From Gnetum montanum (taxonomy: Eukaryota > Streptophyta > Gnetopsida > Gnetales > Gnetaceae), in assembly GCA_015680685.1 (NCBI GenBank), contig MNCI01023672.1, positions 135,467 to 199,466 on the forward strand: a stretch of 64,000 nt of DNA. The letters are read 5' to 3'. Numbering within the stretch: position 1 is the stretch's first letter; every line of letters begins with the position of its first letter. This document shows positions 1 to 10,889 of the stretch, piece by piece. The position numbers were made by a program, and so were the translations under genes. The notes under the pieces are model-generated. The model was given only the letters and a program-made list of their open reading frames with translations. It was not told the origin of the DNA and searched no databases.

Positions 1-163
1 TTTTTTAGTTTAAGTGTAGTGCATGAAGTGGGAATGTGAGTAGGAATGTAATTATAAGCGAAGGATAATTGCGAAAGACTGTTATTGATAACAAAACAAT
101 GCAAGCGTAAATTCGAACAATGAACTGGAATTTATGAGAAAAACAAAGTGTAGGTAGATGGTT

Positions 164-216
164 TAGTTTAAGGCCATTTTGGGCCACATGCACTAGTTTA
201 AGGCCATTTTGGGCCA
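164..216. repeat. Two direct 23-bp repeats
   Basis: An identical 23-bp sequence containing AAGGCCATTTTGGGCCA occurs at 164-186 and 194-216, a spacing of 30 bp. Each copy has an internal GGCC...GGCC inverted arrangement. The rest of 1-345 shows no recognisable coding homology. It lies downstream of the gag-protease frame of TE-1 and may be non-coding DNA between protease and RT, or a deletion joint. Confidence 0.7.
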
Positions 217-345
217 TGCATAAACAAGGGAATTTTCAAGTGAAACGGGTGGATTTCTCTTGGTAGACCGACCATTTCTGATTGTGGCTAGTTTTATGTT
301 ATTGCGGACATGATAGTTTAACATTGTTTCAGACTTGAATGTCGT

Positions 346-1201
346 TTATTGGTTTAGTAATTTTTTGATTTTTCTCATTTTAACGTTAGGAGTAGTGTTA
401 ATGGGTATGATTCTATATTCAATGTCTCCTTCGCTAATCACGTTGAATGGTAATTCAGCCCAAGGGACGTTTGATGGAATAGTTCCCGCATTGGTGCTTT
501 CTAGTGCTTCTACATGTATTGTGGTTTCTGTGTCAGTTGTAGTTTCTAAGTGAGCCTGTTCATGTACGATTTCAGGCTCGAGTATTTCTATGTTGGGTAA
601 ATTTTCCTTTGTGTCTAAGAGATTATTGCCTACTGGTTACGTACATCTTTGTTATTCATTTGTATCATCTTGTTTAGGCTCTTCAAGCTTAACCTCTGAG
701 CCTTGATCTATGTCTATATGTCATAAGATGGTAGGTGTAGCAGCCTCCCCGTGTATAATGATTTCACCACCTTCATAAGGTAGGTGAGTCTCTTGGTGTA
801 TGGGGGAAGAGACTACTTTCAATTGGGCTAACCAGGGCCTTCCCAATATTAAATTGAACCTTGGCATTTCATCGATGACCACAAAGTCGGCAGACATGGG
901 GAATTGATCCCCTGCTATAAAGTCTAAAGTCACGGTGCCTTTGACTATTACGTGTGATCCACTGAATGACTTCAAACACATGATGGCGGTTGGTCTTATT
1001 AGCTCTGTAAGCCTCAATTGTTCGACAATGGGATATGACACTATGTTTGTAGTGGCTCCATCATCTACATGCACTCTATGTATCTTAAACTGATTTATTC
1101 GTATCGTTATGAACATAGGTGTGGTTGTTACCTCTCCCGTTTTCTCATCCGCTTTGATGTTGTCATTGTGGAAACTTAATGGCTTAGGAGTTGACCCTCA
1201 A
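346..1201 (-). pseudogene. TE-1 retropepsin-like protease and post-protease linker
   Basis: The protease reads from about 1200 to 721. Residues VDDGATTNI are the catalytic flap-and-aspartate region (families usually show D-S/T-G-A; here the motif is D-D-G-A), and ILGRPWL about 60 residues later is the conserved second hydrophobic-glycine motif. This enzyme would cut the gag-pol polyprotein. A TGA stops the frame at 721, but the same frame then continues through an acidic, Glu/Thr-rich linker to a TAA at 346-348. There is no RT motif before the window edge. The frame is the same as that of gag upstream, so protease was fused to gag. Confidence 0.75.
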
Positions 1202-2571
1202 GGTGAGTACATTACCACATGAATTGAAGGTTCATTTGGAGGTAAGTCTTCACTTGCTGGGATGGAAGTCAACATGCGCACTAGGGCTTCGTGATGGGTT
1301 TGAGATGTTAACACCAGGTCGTATAAGCTCAATGAAGTGTTTTTTTGTTTAAGTGCCTACGTGACTTGTGTTAGAGCTGTTGCTAGATCTCTACTGTTGG
1401 GCATATGTTTGTCGATAGTGATTTGGTCCATTGGGCCCAACAGTTTTATTTCATGCATAGTTGGTTTGTCATTTTTACCCAGAATCATTGATTTGGGCGT
1501 ATCATATTTTTTGAATGATTCACCCTCACAGCCTGTGTTTGGTTTATTGTTAGGTGATGTCATGGGTATTGCATTTAGTGGGATAGGCTTAGGAGGTCCT
1601 AAGGCTAGTTGTTGACACTCCTTCTCCAAGCATTCGTGTGTAAGCTTGTTTGCTAGGCGTTCTCGTGTGTGGCGTGGGAGTACAATTGGTTTCAAAACCT
1701 CAGGTTGCTTTGGAGCTTGTACTACATATGTAGTAGGGCGGGGTTGCGGTTGGACGATTGCATGCAGTTGAGTGTTAGGCTGGCTAGGCATCTTGATGAC
1801 ATAGGGGATCAATTTATTCTGTGTATGCGAAGTGGAGGACTGGTGGTCACTAGGACGTTCGGATGTGCTAATGACATATGGAGTTGGCCTAGCTGGAGGT
1901 TGTACCTCCACTGTTGCGACCGCAAGTGATACTTGGACTATGTAGGGAGCAGGCCGAATAGGAGGTGTTTGTATGTTTACAATAGTACTGGTGGGAGGTA
2001 CATGCATCACGTATGTTTTTTCATGTGTTGATGTGATAGAAGTTGCTATGGCGAGGGGTATTCGGATGACATAAGGTTTCTATGGGGAGTATGATGGTTG
2101 AGGCATAGATGTTTGTCTAGTGGGAGGAATATGCACTACAAATGGTTTCTTAGGTACTTGCTGCTCATGATCAGAGTGTACGGTGTTAATGCTAGGTATT
2201 TCTGGTTTGTTATCAAAGTAGATGGTGTTAATTACATATAGTTCTTCTTTAGCATTTAGAGGATTCTTATATACACCCATGGCTTGGTTTTGTGGTTGGA
2301 CTGGGTTGGCTTCATCAAAAGTGATTTGACCTCCGTCGATCATCCATTGGATATCTTGTTTTAGGGTGAAACAATAATTAGTGCCATGCTCATTACATTA
2401 ATGATAATCACAAAAATAGTCCATTCTAAAGCCTTTTGGTACTAGGGGCTTGTCTGGCGTTTCCAGGCTTAGGTTCTAAACCAGTTGATAGAACCGATCA
2501 TGCCTTTGGATCACTGCAAGGGACAAATATTTGTGTTTCATCAGTTCGTCTTTCAAGAGTTGGTCAAATAG
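1202..2571 (-). pseudogene. TE-1 gag C-terminal region: zinc-knuckle-like motif and proline-rich spacer
   Basis: Just after the gag core (about 2425-2345) the minus strand encodes a C-D-Y-H-x4-H-x4-C motif followed by LKQDIQWMIDGGQI. This resembles the knuckle of many plant gypsy gags, in which His takes the place of the second Cys. One codon inside it is a TAA where Gln would fit. From 2343 to 1357 follows a low-complexity Pro/Gln/Thr/Val stretch with repeated PTPYV-, PTTYV- and PAPYV-like units. It is in frame with both gag and protease. The knuckle would bind the RNA genome. The spacer has no assignable function. Confidence 0.6.
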
Positions 2572-4355
2572 TTATGATGGCTTCATGGGCAATGGCATGT
2601 ATTGAGAGGGGTCCTTCCTCTTGAAGTTTCTCGTATGACCCGGTGTTGGGTTTTGTGATGCGGATGATTCAAGTACCGTCGTAGGAGCAGGTTTAGCATA
2701 ATTGGTAGGGGCAACAAGTAGTTTATTTTGTTGTCCCACATTCACTTGTTGTGTTTCTGCTACTACTGCTATAGTTGTTTTAACCTTTTCTTTATCTTTC
2801 TTACTAGGTTGATTCTTAAAGGCTAAATATGTAGGATCGTGGCTATTTTTGGCTACCTCCTCTATGTTCTTAATCTGTACAAACGCTTGACTCAGAGTGT
2901 GTTCATTGAGATAATATAGTTTGGATTTGACAAAATTTTTGATAGCCCCTTTTAGAATGGTGAGGAGATACATCTCTGGGATCAGCTCGTGGAGCTCATT
3001 AAGAGCAGCACTCCACCGTTGGATGAATTTTTGGACAGGTTCAACGGGTGCTTGCTTGACCTGAATGAGGCTATCAAGTATTGCTTTAGGCTTCAAGTTA
3101 TACTTGAACCTGGTGATGAATTGATGTAACAAATCTTCTAGAGAAGATATTGAGTTTTGTGGCAAGGCCTGATACCAATCAAGTGCTCTCCCTGTGAGGG
3201 ACATGGGGAACACTTGTAGAATGGCATGTGGCCATACCTGAAGTAGCGTGCATTCTAGTCTAAACATTATGAGGTGGGCGTTGGGGTCTATCTCCCCATT
3301 GTATTTAGTTAGCGTGGGTAAGGATACACCCTTGGGTAATGTTAGAGGTGGAACCAAAGAGCTAATAGGGTCATTGTGATAGAAGTCCACTACCTTCAGC
3401 TCTCTATCGGGGGCTGTTTTGAGGTGTTTGACCTCGTCAATTAGCTCCTGCATTAGCTTTTTAGCATCAGCCCAGTCTTGGGCACTAGGTGAGATAGTAG
3501 GTTGCGGATGTTGTACGATATATAGATTAGATTGTTGGATAGTGGACTGGAAGATAGAAAGTTGTGTGGTTGGAGGTTGCCCTTGTGGAATATTTGTAGC
3601 GGGTGGTGCTAAGGGTGGCACGTTGTAGGTAAGAGGTAGCTGTTGTTGTTGTGATTGTACTTGAGGGATGTTAGCTGGTAAGATTGTGTGAGGTGGTATG
3701 TTATAGTGGGGGGGTTGATGCGGTTGAGCACCAATCGCTATCCATTGCCCAGTCATGCTTTGTGTAGGAATCCCCTAAACTTGTTGGGTTACAGTTGTAA
3801 AGGATGCTCCTTGGGTTGGGATCCACGGTATGTAGTGAGGGAATGTAGAAGCTGGTATCACGTGCAGCATCCTGATCACTCGGGGGGGGGGGGGCGAAAG
3901 GTTGCCCCTATATCATTTTGAGAAGGTGGTATTTGCGGGAATGGAGTTATTGTTGCAATGGGGGGAATAGCAAGGGGAAGCGTGTTGAGTTGCACATCGG
4001 TTACAGGAGGAATATGGATAAGTGTGGATGATTCTTGTTGAGGTATTTGTGCTTGGGTGATTTTAAATGGTTGGAGGGACGTAACTTCCCCTGTGGCTGG
4101 ATGAAACAATGGGTTTGCATAGGTCTGTGGACTAAGAGTATGGTATGAATCTTCGTGCTTGGATTGAGCTATGAAGTCATCCTCCTCTTTCAATTGAGGA
4201 TTTGCCAGAAACTGGTCTAGAGCCTAACTCCTTTGTAGGAGGAGTTGTGAGATGAGCTTAGAGTAGTGCTCTGGGAGAGGGATGATATCATATGGGGAAG
4301 GGATGAACTCATGCCCTCCCCTATAGAAGAGTTTGTATTGTCTCTTAACCTCCAT
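2572..4355 (-). pseudogene. TE-1 gag (capsid) pseudogene
   Basis: The frame starts at ATG 4355 (MEVKRQYKLFYRGG...), has a TAG at 4224-4226, and shifts frame at a 13-base G-run (3882-3894). It resumes with a second TAG at 3775-3777 and then stays open to 2572. The N-terminal half is rich in Pro and Gln. The capsid core (retrotransposon gag domain) lies near residues 150-310 of the long open part, with LTKYNGEIDP, ALDWYQALP and FIQRWSAALNEL. The protein would form the cytoplasmic particle that packages element RNA. ATG 4355 is the first in-frame Met of the recognisable protein. A separate short frame at 4574-4440 lies just upstream in the leader. Confidence 0.75.
3882..3894. repeat. 13-base G homopolymer causing a gag frameshift
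   Basis: Thirteen consecutive G separate two gag reading frames of TE-1. Frame 4355-3895 and frame 3880-2572 differ by a run-length change. Homopolymers of this kind are common sequencing and assembly error sites, so the frameshift may be artificial. Confidence 0.8.
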
Positions 4356-4619
4356 TTCAGTTTGGTCTACAGCTAGGCTAGCTTGTATTTTTACGCATAT
4401 GAAATTGTATTACTCCTAAGTTATAATGTTAAATGATGGGTTCCTCCCTTGCAATCTGAGAGACCGACGAAGCCCCACTTTGGGTTGTACTACGGGTTGT
4501 TGAATGGCCATGGTTCCCATGATGTTTGTGACTGGCTTGGTTATAGCGTTAGGGTTTGCAATGTTCATGATGAATGGTTGTGAATACGACATAGTGGAAG
4601 GGATATGGAACTGGTATAC

Positions 4620-5075
4620 TTAGTATGGCATAAACCTACATTCACTGCGTACAACGTATAGACTGGATCTCAGCGTATAGGCTTCAACGACTAGCATACA
4701 GGTATATGTTAAAACGTGTAGGCAGAGTAGCGTACAATGTATAGTGAGCAGCATAGATGGACTCTATAGTGTACAGCGTATACTGAGCAGCATAGAAAGA
4801 GTCTACAGCGTACAGCGTATACTGAGCATCGTAGATGGAGTCTATAGCATACAGCGTACAGCGTACAACGTATAGTGAGCAGTGTAGACAGAGTCTATAG
4901 CATACAACGTATAGTGTATACTGAGTAGCGTAGATGGAGTCTACAGCGTACAACATACAGCGTATAGTGAGCAGTGTAGACAGATTCTACAACGTACAAC
5001 GTACAACGTATACTCAGTAGTGTAGAGAGAGTCTACAGTGTATAACATATACTCAACAGCGTAGACACTGGGAAT
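4620..5075. repeat. GTATAC/GTACAG-rich degenerate minisatellite in the TE-1 leader
   Basis: About 450 bp are made of short variable units built from the words GCGTACAGCGTATACTGAGC, AGCGTAGA and GAGTCTAC. Spacing is irregular, at roughly 35-45 bp, with further tandem doubling of CAACGTACAACGTAT. The tract lies between the primer binding site and the gag ATG, in the untranslated leader. Frames across it (for example the YAAQYTLYAV-like repeats on the minus strand) are by-products of the repeat. Confidence 0.75.
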
Positions 5076-5186
5076 TCTGTAGAACAGGATGCTGATCTGG
5101 GGATTTTAGGACTGGGTTTAGTATCGATGCGGTGTGAGTCTAGGAAGATCGGGGTATGAGAGCACAGTATGTTTTAAGTAGTTTTG

Positions 5187-5205
5187 GGCCCTCCTTCTAG
5201 CGCCA
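5187..5205 (-). other. TE-1 primer binding site
   Basis: The minus strand reads TGGCGCTAGAAGGAGGGCC, five bases inside the LTR edge. It starts with TGG, complementary to a tRNA CCA end, and is matched over most of its length by the primer site of TE-4 (TGGCACTAGAAAGAGAGCC). I do not assign the tRNA. The position sets the minus orientation of TE-1 and the LTR edge at about 5211. Confidence 0.75.
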
Positions 5206-5210
5206 TTTTC

Positions 5211-6777
5211 TGTACCATCCGAAATCGTCGGTCTCCGGCTGGAATGAAACAGAAACCAGGAGATCCCTGGACAAGCATAGAAGACCCTACCTTCGCTTAA
5301 GGGCAAGCTAGAATTAATGAAGGTAGAGTACCTTGGGTGGTCTGCACGTAGATCAGACAAGGATTTCCCCAATGTATGCAAATACGCAATATGCTGGGTT
5401 ATGCGTAAACAACGTAACTAATGTAAAACGGAGTCTAAACGTATAGGAACATAGGTAGTAAGCATGCAATAATGAATGAAAAACTATAACAAATCTTAGC
5501 AAAACAGATATGATAATATTATTTGTGAAACTAAAAGTTACAATGCACCAGTCTAACGCAGTTGTGAATCTGACACAAGGCGGACGAAGAGCCTCGGTGG
5601 ATGCGCAGGGATGATTGTATACTGGTTTAAACTGCGGCACAACGTGAAGGCTGGATGCTTGGCATGCAGGGTTGAGGTCCAGCATATAGGATTTTTGCTT
5701 TGCTCTCTGGTTTCTCAGTGTCTCTGGTTCTTTTTTGTCTCTGGTTTGCTCAAAATTGCCAACCTCGGTCTAGTGAAAAATTGGGGTTTTCATACAAGTT
5801 TTTACGTTAGATGCGGGTCTGAGAGGGGATGATTGGCCAGGGATTGCTGGACTCTCGGGTCAGGTGACATGTGGTGCATTGACCAGGTGCAAAAGAATGA
5901 AATTTAACAAGTGTACAGCGTGCTGAACGCCAACGTATACTGCTGTACACCGGTGTATACCGCTGTACGCCAACGTATACACGTTGGACGTGTCACCTCG
6001 GCATACAGACTTGATCAAAACAAAAGAAGTCGTTCGAACTTCAGATTTGAATTCAGATGTCATGAGAATGCTGCCTGTGGATGTTCAGCTTGGTTGACCT
6101 TGATCTGACATGGTTCTGGAGAGCTTTGATTGGTATACGTTGTGCTACACACTGGTCGTACACCTTGTACATGCTAGGCATATATGCTGGGCATACATGC
6201 TACAACTTCTAGGCATATACGTTGGGCATGCATGCTGCATCTACTAGGCATATACGCTGGGCGTGCAGGATGTACATGCTCAGCATATGAACTTCAAAAT
6301 TCATGATGTCAACAGTTGATGATTTCTCTATTCGTGTGAGTTGATGCTTTGTACAAAATCTTGCTTTGAAGTGCTATTTCCATGCCGTCTTCGGGGGTTG
6401 CATGCCGGGCGTATACGTCAATCATACATGCTGAGCGTACATGTGAGGCATGTACGCTGAGTGTATACACTAAGTGTGTACACTGTGAATGATGCTGGGG
6501 GTATATGCTGTGAATGTATGTTAGGCATATACGCTCAGTGTATACGCTGTGAATGCATACTTAGTGAGGACCAAGTATCTTGAGCTCCAAAGTTGCCATG
6601 TTTGATAGCAGATGTCGTCGTGGTCATCTGCAGGTCTCAGGGAACTACTCCTTGTTGAGTTTGAATCTACTTGAAGTTGTTTATGGGGCCCTCAAACTTT
6701 AGTCATGCTGAGGAGCATCATGACTTAGTTTGATTCTTATTTGAGAAGTACTAAGCTCAGAATTTTGTGGTGTTTCA
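5211..6777 (-). repeat. TE-1 5' LTR
   Basis: The inner edge is fixed by the primer site; on the minus strand the LTR ends ...GGTACA. The outer edge is inferred: TGAAACACC begins at 6777, and homology to TE-2 starts directly beyond it. The partner LTR is outside the window, so the length (about 1.57 kb) cannot be confirmed. The LTR holds a second GTATAC-rich repeat cluster. No convincing TATA box was found. Confidence 0.5.
5905..6560. repeat. Second GTATAC-rich word cluster, inside the TE-1 LTR
   Basis: Near-palindromic words such as CAACGTATAC, GGTGTATACCGCTGTACGCC, GCATATACGCTGGGC and TGAGCGTACATG recur with irregular spacing over about 650 bp. The vocabulary is that of the leader repeat at 4620-5075 but the arrangement differs. 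Units are not identical enough to be a simple tandem satellite. Confidence 0.65.
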
Positions 6778-7349
6778 CCTAAGGTAACCTAACATAGTTC
6801 CACAAACCTTCAACATATTATCCAAGTGGAACTCCACCACAACCTGTTGAGCAACATCAACACTAGAAATACCCATAGTCATGGTGGATACCACCACCAA
6901 GGCAATAATACCCCTACCGACAATTGGATCCATATGGCTACTACGTGTAGCAGCCAATCTCTCCACGTGACTCTGTTGGTCACGTGACACCACAGCATCA
7001 CTATCAAAGTCAGGATTATTATAGGACTCCTTCTCCTAGGGGAGATAACCCATAGACATACCAACCTCCAAATCCATCTGCAACTCTCACACTAATAGCT
7101 ACATTACCACCTACTCCAATGATGCAAGGGGAACTCCCCACTCAACCGTAGCAACGCAATGCTACGAGGGCTATGAATCTTCAACCCACTGCTAGTTCCA
7201 ACAACCACATAAAGAAAAGACCTTTCTTTAGGACCAATAGACCAACCAATCCCTTGCAATCACAAGCAACTAATTTTTTAGATGCCTCAGTATCAATCAA
7301 AACTTCGGAGCCTCCTTTAACTTAACCACCGCACTTAACACATACGGTC
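6778..7349 (+). pseudogene. TE-2 gag C-terminal Pro/Gln-rich remnant
   Basis: This stretch aligns by eye with the minus strand of TE-12 at about 57230-56650. Shared features include the AGTTCCAC...TTATCCAAGTGG block at its start, and translated pieces such as YPYRQLDPYGYY, PISPRDSVGHVT and NNHIKKRPFFRTN. Several stops interrupt it. The reading frame leads into the protease. It is the linker between the gag knuckle and protease. Confidence 0.6.
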
Positions 7350-8165
7350 ATGCTAACAAATTCCGTCATTGATTGGATCAAAGCTAGCCATCTTTCTAGG
7401 AAATTATTTGATCTTGGGAGTCCTCTGATATACTTACAAATCACTGAAAATGTGTCGTGCAAGGCTCTTTTGGATTCAAGTTCTGGTGTCAACTTGATTT
7501 CTCAACAAATGTACAAGGCCTGGAACTTGCCTCCATTGAAAAAGAGAAACATCCATCTAGATTTGGCCAACCAGTCCATAACTGTCCCATTGGGACTAGT
7601 GGAAAATGTTTTTACCACTATTTTTGGGTGGTCGTACCCATTTGACTTCCTAGTTATTCAGGTGAACAACGATAAGGGGGACTTCCCAATCATAATGGGA
7701 AGAGCATGGCTAAGCACCATTGACGAATGCCTAGGAATCCATGATCTTTCCCTAGAAATATCAAAGGAAAATACATTCGGAAAGATCAAGAAGAAGAAAG
7801 TTTCATGCATCACATACAGTGACACAGGGTGTAATTATGTGCAAAGGTCATGGGTTGTGAAAAGTTTAACATTGCCTACATGTAATCAATGTGCACAAGT
7901 GATTAATATACAAAGATGTCTGTATGTAGCAGCCACACAATAGGAAGGCACCCAATGGTTGATAGCTAATCAAGAAAGCAGTTCACTCATATGCATGGAA
8001 CCAAATGAGAGTTTGACTTGTGCTTACATCAATAGCATAGATGCATTAGAGCAAGTCCACCACCAACTTCCAAGTCTTAACCTTGAAAATGTCAACTAGG
8101 GCAAGTTGGAAATCCCTGAGAAATTTAAGTAGGAGCCTCTCGAGCTGAAACCATTACCCACCAAT
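7350..8165 (+). pseudogene. TE-2 aspartic protease and protease-RT linker
   Basis: The open part (7350-7943) contains ALLDSSSGVNLIS, where the family motif is LLDSGSDVNLIS in TE-12; the catalytic D-S-G has become D-S-S. IIMGRAWLST is the second conserved protease motif. After a TAG at 7941-7943 the same frame continues (EGTQWLIANQES...) to the RT start at 8166 with two more stops. At 8097-8099 a TAG replaces the Trp codon kept in TE-12 (55884-55886), and a second TAG lies at the codon that is CAA in TE-12. This protease is almost certainly dead. Confidence 0.8.
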
Positions 8166-8873
8166 ATGGAATACATGTTCCTTAAAAATGAAAAATTGGT
8201 AATTATCAATGATAAGCTTGCTTATCAACAGATAGGGCACAAAATCTCACACACAAGGATAGAGGTAGATCTCAAGAAAATCAAAGTTATCCAAGAAGTT
8301 ACCCATCAACCAAAAACTATTAAAAATATTTTATCATTTCTTGGACATAGTAGCTACTATAGGATATTTATTAAGAACTTTTCAAAGGTTACCAAACCAT
8401 TGGTGGAGTTAACGAAAAAGGAGGTACCTTTCGAACCGGGAGATAAGGTTCTCTATTGGAATCCCATACATGTGCCACAATGTACTAAATTTCAAACACT
8501 GTGGGAAGGACCTTATATTATATATGCAACTTTTCCTTTAGGGGCCATGAAAATATACAAACTTGAGAACTCAAATAAGAAACTTTTTGTCAACAAACCA
8601 AACCTTTTCATGAGCTTAGAACAACCAGTACACATGCTACATCTTTTGATAGACAACCTTGCTCACTATTTCGGATCTCCTCCTTCCAACTTAGTCATGG
8701 GGGAGATGGCTACCTATGCTAACCATTCTAGGCCCTCAGTTCTTTTTGAATTATTTTTTTACACATTTTTGTTTAACACTTTTATTTTACAAATTTTTCC
8801 AACTTTTCTTATTTTTTACTATTTCTTTGTTTGCTTGATTTTCTTTTGTTCATCATCTAATAAGTGCTCATGA
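8166..8873 (+). pseudogene. TE-2 in-frame fusion of RT remnant to integrase C-terminal domain
   Basis: The frame is open for 235 residues. Residues 1-22 match the region before RT. Residues 23-90 are the RT thumb (GHKISHTRIEVD, ILSFLGHSSYYRIFI, KPLVELTKKEVPFE). From residue 91 it is the integrase C-terminal domain (PGDKVLYWNP, CTKFQTLWEGPYIIY). Compared with TE-12, about 0.6 kb of RT core (with the FMDD motif) is lost at the first joint. RNase H and the zinc-binding and catalytic parts of integrase are lost at the second, near 8437, where a few bases of microhomology (GAAC) sit at the breakpoint. The hydrophobic tail from residue 195 runs into non-coding sequence. No enzyme activity is expected. 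Confidence 0.8.
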
Positions 8874-10282
8874 TGGTGGATTGAATTATATCATATTTAT
8901 TGCTAATGTTCTGGTTTTTACCTTTAAATTATGATGTTGATATTAAGGTATGGTTCTTTTAATATGATAGGCAATGAGTCCACGTCGTCCATGTATCCAT
9001 GAATTTATATGATCTCTCTTGGCTTGGAACTGTACAGTCCCTTTCTTTAAATAATAGAACTATCAATGAATTATTGACTGGGAATTTCTCAAACGAAGGA
9101 AGGATTCAAGGATTGAAAAGGGTATGACTTCAAGGGGATTTGACGCATTTGTGTTGGCCATTCTCTTGGGTGCTTGAATGTTTTCTTCTTGGGTTTTCCT
9201 TACCATTCCAATGTTACTCCATTATTGGGAAGCTGAGCTAATAAAAATAATAAGTCTTTGCATGGTGTGGTTCTCACAAAAAAAAAAACAACAACAACAA
9301 CATGGGAATTTAGAGCACACACCTTAGACCAAATAAAAGGGCTACAAGCACTAGTTATGGAACTAGAAAGATATGTTACCCATGCCTAAAGGTTCCCTCT
9401 AACTAAAGCCCTTTCTCACTTCTTACTTCTCCATCTCGCTCTCCTCGGAATGGTGGTGACTCTTTGTGGAAGCATTCTTGTTGCTTCAGGTGGATGGATT
9501 AGTCAAGTGTGTTGATGCAAGGTCACTGGATGTGGTTTGTTTGAGTCTGTACTTGGGATGAGTTCTACTCAGTCACATTAACCATGAAATACACAAGAGA
9601 CTTTACACAACCTTTTTTGTGGGATTCCATTTTATTCTCTTCTCTCCATCTTTCTCCCCAATTTTCCACCTCATTGCTGATTTTATCATTAGTCTATTTC
9701 TGGGTTAATGCATTATTTTTCTTTAGTGAATTCTTGTGGGTAATTTTTTAACTCTTACTTCGAAATGACATTCCTAGAGCCTACAGACTCTTTGGTTTGT
9801 GGGTTTGTCAGGGCATAAAAGGCATGAGCTTGCTTTAGGAAGGACCCACTGGCATTCCTTTTTGATGCAATTATTAACTTCTTTCCCTTAAACATTTCTT
9901 GCAATCAATCATTTCTTGTTTCATCCCTATCCATGACATCCATTTTATTGGCATTGTCATTGTTATTTTTTCCCATCTTTCTTCTTTATCATATTTTTCC
10001 ATCTTATAGCTACTGAAGGTTCACTCTTAATTGTGGGGGCCCTAGCACAAATTTTTCAATTTTCTCCATTTTACTATTCACCTAACCTCTACACCTTGGA
10101 TAGTCACCTGTGATAAATCTTCGAACTAGTTTTTTCCATAACCACAACTTAGCCAATGCACTTCATCTCGAGGCAAGGTATCCACTGCATTGTGGTTTAT
10201 CTGAAGAATTCAAAGGAGGAAGTCTTTTAGTAGTCAAGTAGCAAAAATCTAGCCAAGTACCCGCAGCAGGAGGTCTAAGTGT
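8874..10282 (+). other. TE-2 long 3' non-coding region
   Basis: About 1.4 kb between the end of pol and the LTR aligns with TE-12 at 52750-51400 (inverted) and at 61990-60140. It holds a CA/A-rich tract near 9280-9302. A frame starting MKYTRDFTQP near 9579 has a more open counterpart in TE-12 (52022-51738), but here it carries stops. In Athila-type elements this position can hold an env-like gene. I see no convincing env protein. Confidence 0.7.
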
Positions 10283-10889
10283 GGATGGATCTTTATTCGA
10301 GCATTGTGTACCTAAGCACACCTTGTGTATGGCAATAAATACAAGCTCTTGGATTCATCCTTACAGCACTTGAGATTTGTTTTCTTACTCATTTCCTTTA
10401 TTTTATTTTCTTCTACATTTATTTTATTTTATTTTATGCACTTTACATTTATGTTATTAGCACACATAGTATGATCACTTCGAGCATGCATGTAACACTT
10501 GGTAACCCAATAACGATTAGCGTTTGGTAATCCCAATAGTGTTGAGTTGTTCAAGATGTGTACGACAAGTGAGAATGGATACTGGTGTTAAGATTAGTTT
10601 AAAGCCTAGTTAATCAGTAGTTAAGTTAAATTAGTCACTTAGTTATCTCTCTCTCTCCTCCCTTATTAGCAGTAGGACATAAAAACATAAAAGCTATAAA
10701 AATCATATGCCTCAAGCTTACTTAACCATACAATTATGACATACAAGTAAGTTTGGGAAGACAATGATCAACCAACCCATCCTTGTTCCACAAAGGTGCA
10801 TAGGCACCTAGTCCTTGGAATTTGATTGGATCGTGTGTGAAACACTTGTATTCGTATGGTTGAGCATAGGGGTACCTCTTCACTCATCA
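10283..10889 (+). repeat. TE-2 3' LTR, U3 deleted
   Basis: The segment begins within the LTR (GGATGGATCTTTATTC...) and ends ...CACTCATCA, the family's 3' terminus. AATAAA at about 10344, and the CTTGGTAACCC and TTTGGTAATCCC motifs near 10500-10535, are shared with the other LTRs of the family. U3 and the TATA box are absent. Confidence 0.8.

Larger units (their letters stand above)
1..6777 (-). mobile_element. TE-1: Ty3/gypsy LTR retrotransposon, 5' part only
   Basis: Read on the minus strand, this holds in order an LTR (6777 to 5211), a primer binding site (5205-5187), a repeat-rich leader, gag (from 4355), a knuckle-like motif, a proline-rich stretch, an aspartic protease and an acidic linker ending near 346. 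RT, RNase H and integrase are not in the window and would lie off the left edge if still present. Gag to linker (about 3880 to 346) stays in one reading frame, so this was a gag-pro polyprotein. It is broken by several stops and by a frameshift at a G-run. The primer site resembles that of TE-4, which suggests the same broad lineage. A Tat-like placement is my inference. Confidence 0.8.
6778..10889 (+). mobile_element. TE-2: Ty3/gypsy element, 5'-truncated and internally deleted
   Basis: The order on the plus strand is gag tail, protease, RT fragment, integrase C-terminus, long 3' non-coding region and 3' LTR fragment. The whole matches, inverted, the internal region of TE-12 (57250 down to 51400). 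The 5' LTR, primer site and most of gag are missing, cut off at the TE-1 boundary. Two large pol deletions remove the RT core, RNase H and the integrase core. The 3' LTR lacks its U3 half. Confidence 0.85.

Noticed and set aside
1-345. Ogre-type intron between protease and RT
   Set aside because: The frame ends with a stop at 346 as Ogre elements do before an intron, but no splice sites or RT can be seen in the remaining 345 bp.
335-553. 72-residue plus-strand hydrophobic protein
   Set aside because: It lies opposite the minus-strand linker that is in frame with the TE-1 protease; the hydrophobicity is a by-product of the complementary acidic codons.
4684-4956. 90-residue repetitive protein (YAAQYTLYAV-like)
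   Set aside because: Product of reading the GTATAC-rich leader repeat; no start context or conservation.
5905-6560. Possible CRISPR-like array of short repeats
   Set aside because: Units are irregular, self-similar words without constant spacers, inside a plant retrotransposon LTR; there are no cas genes.
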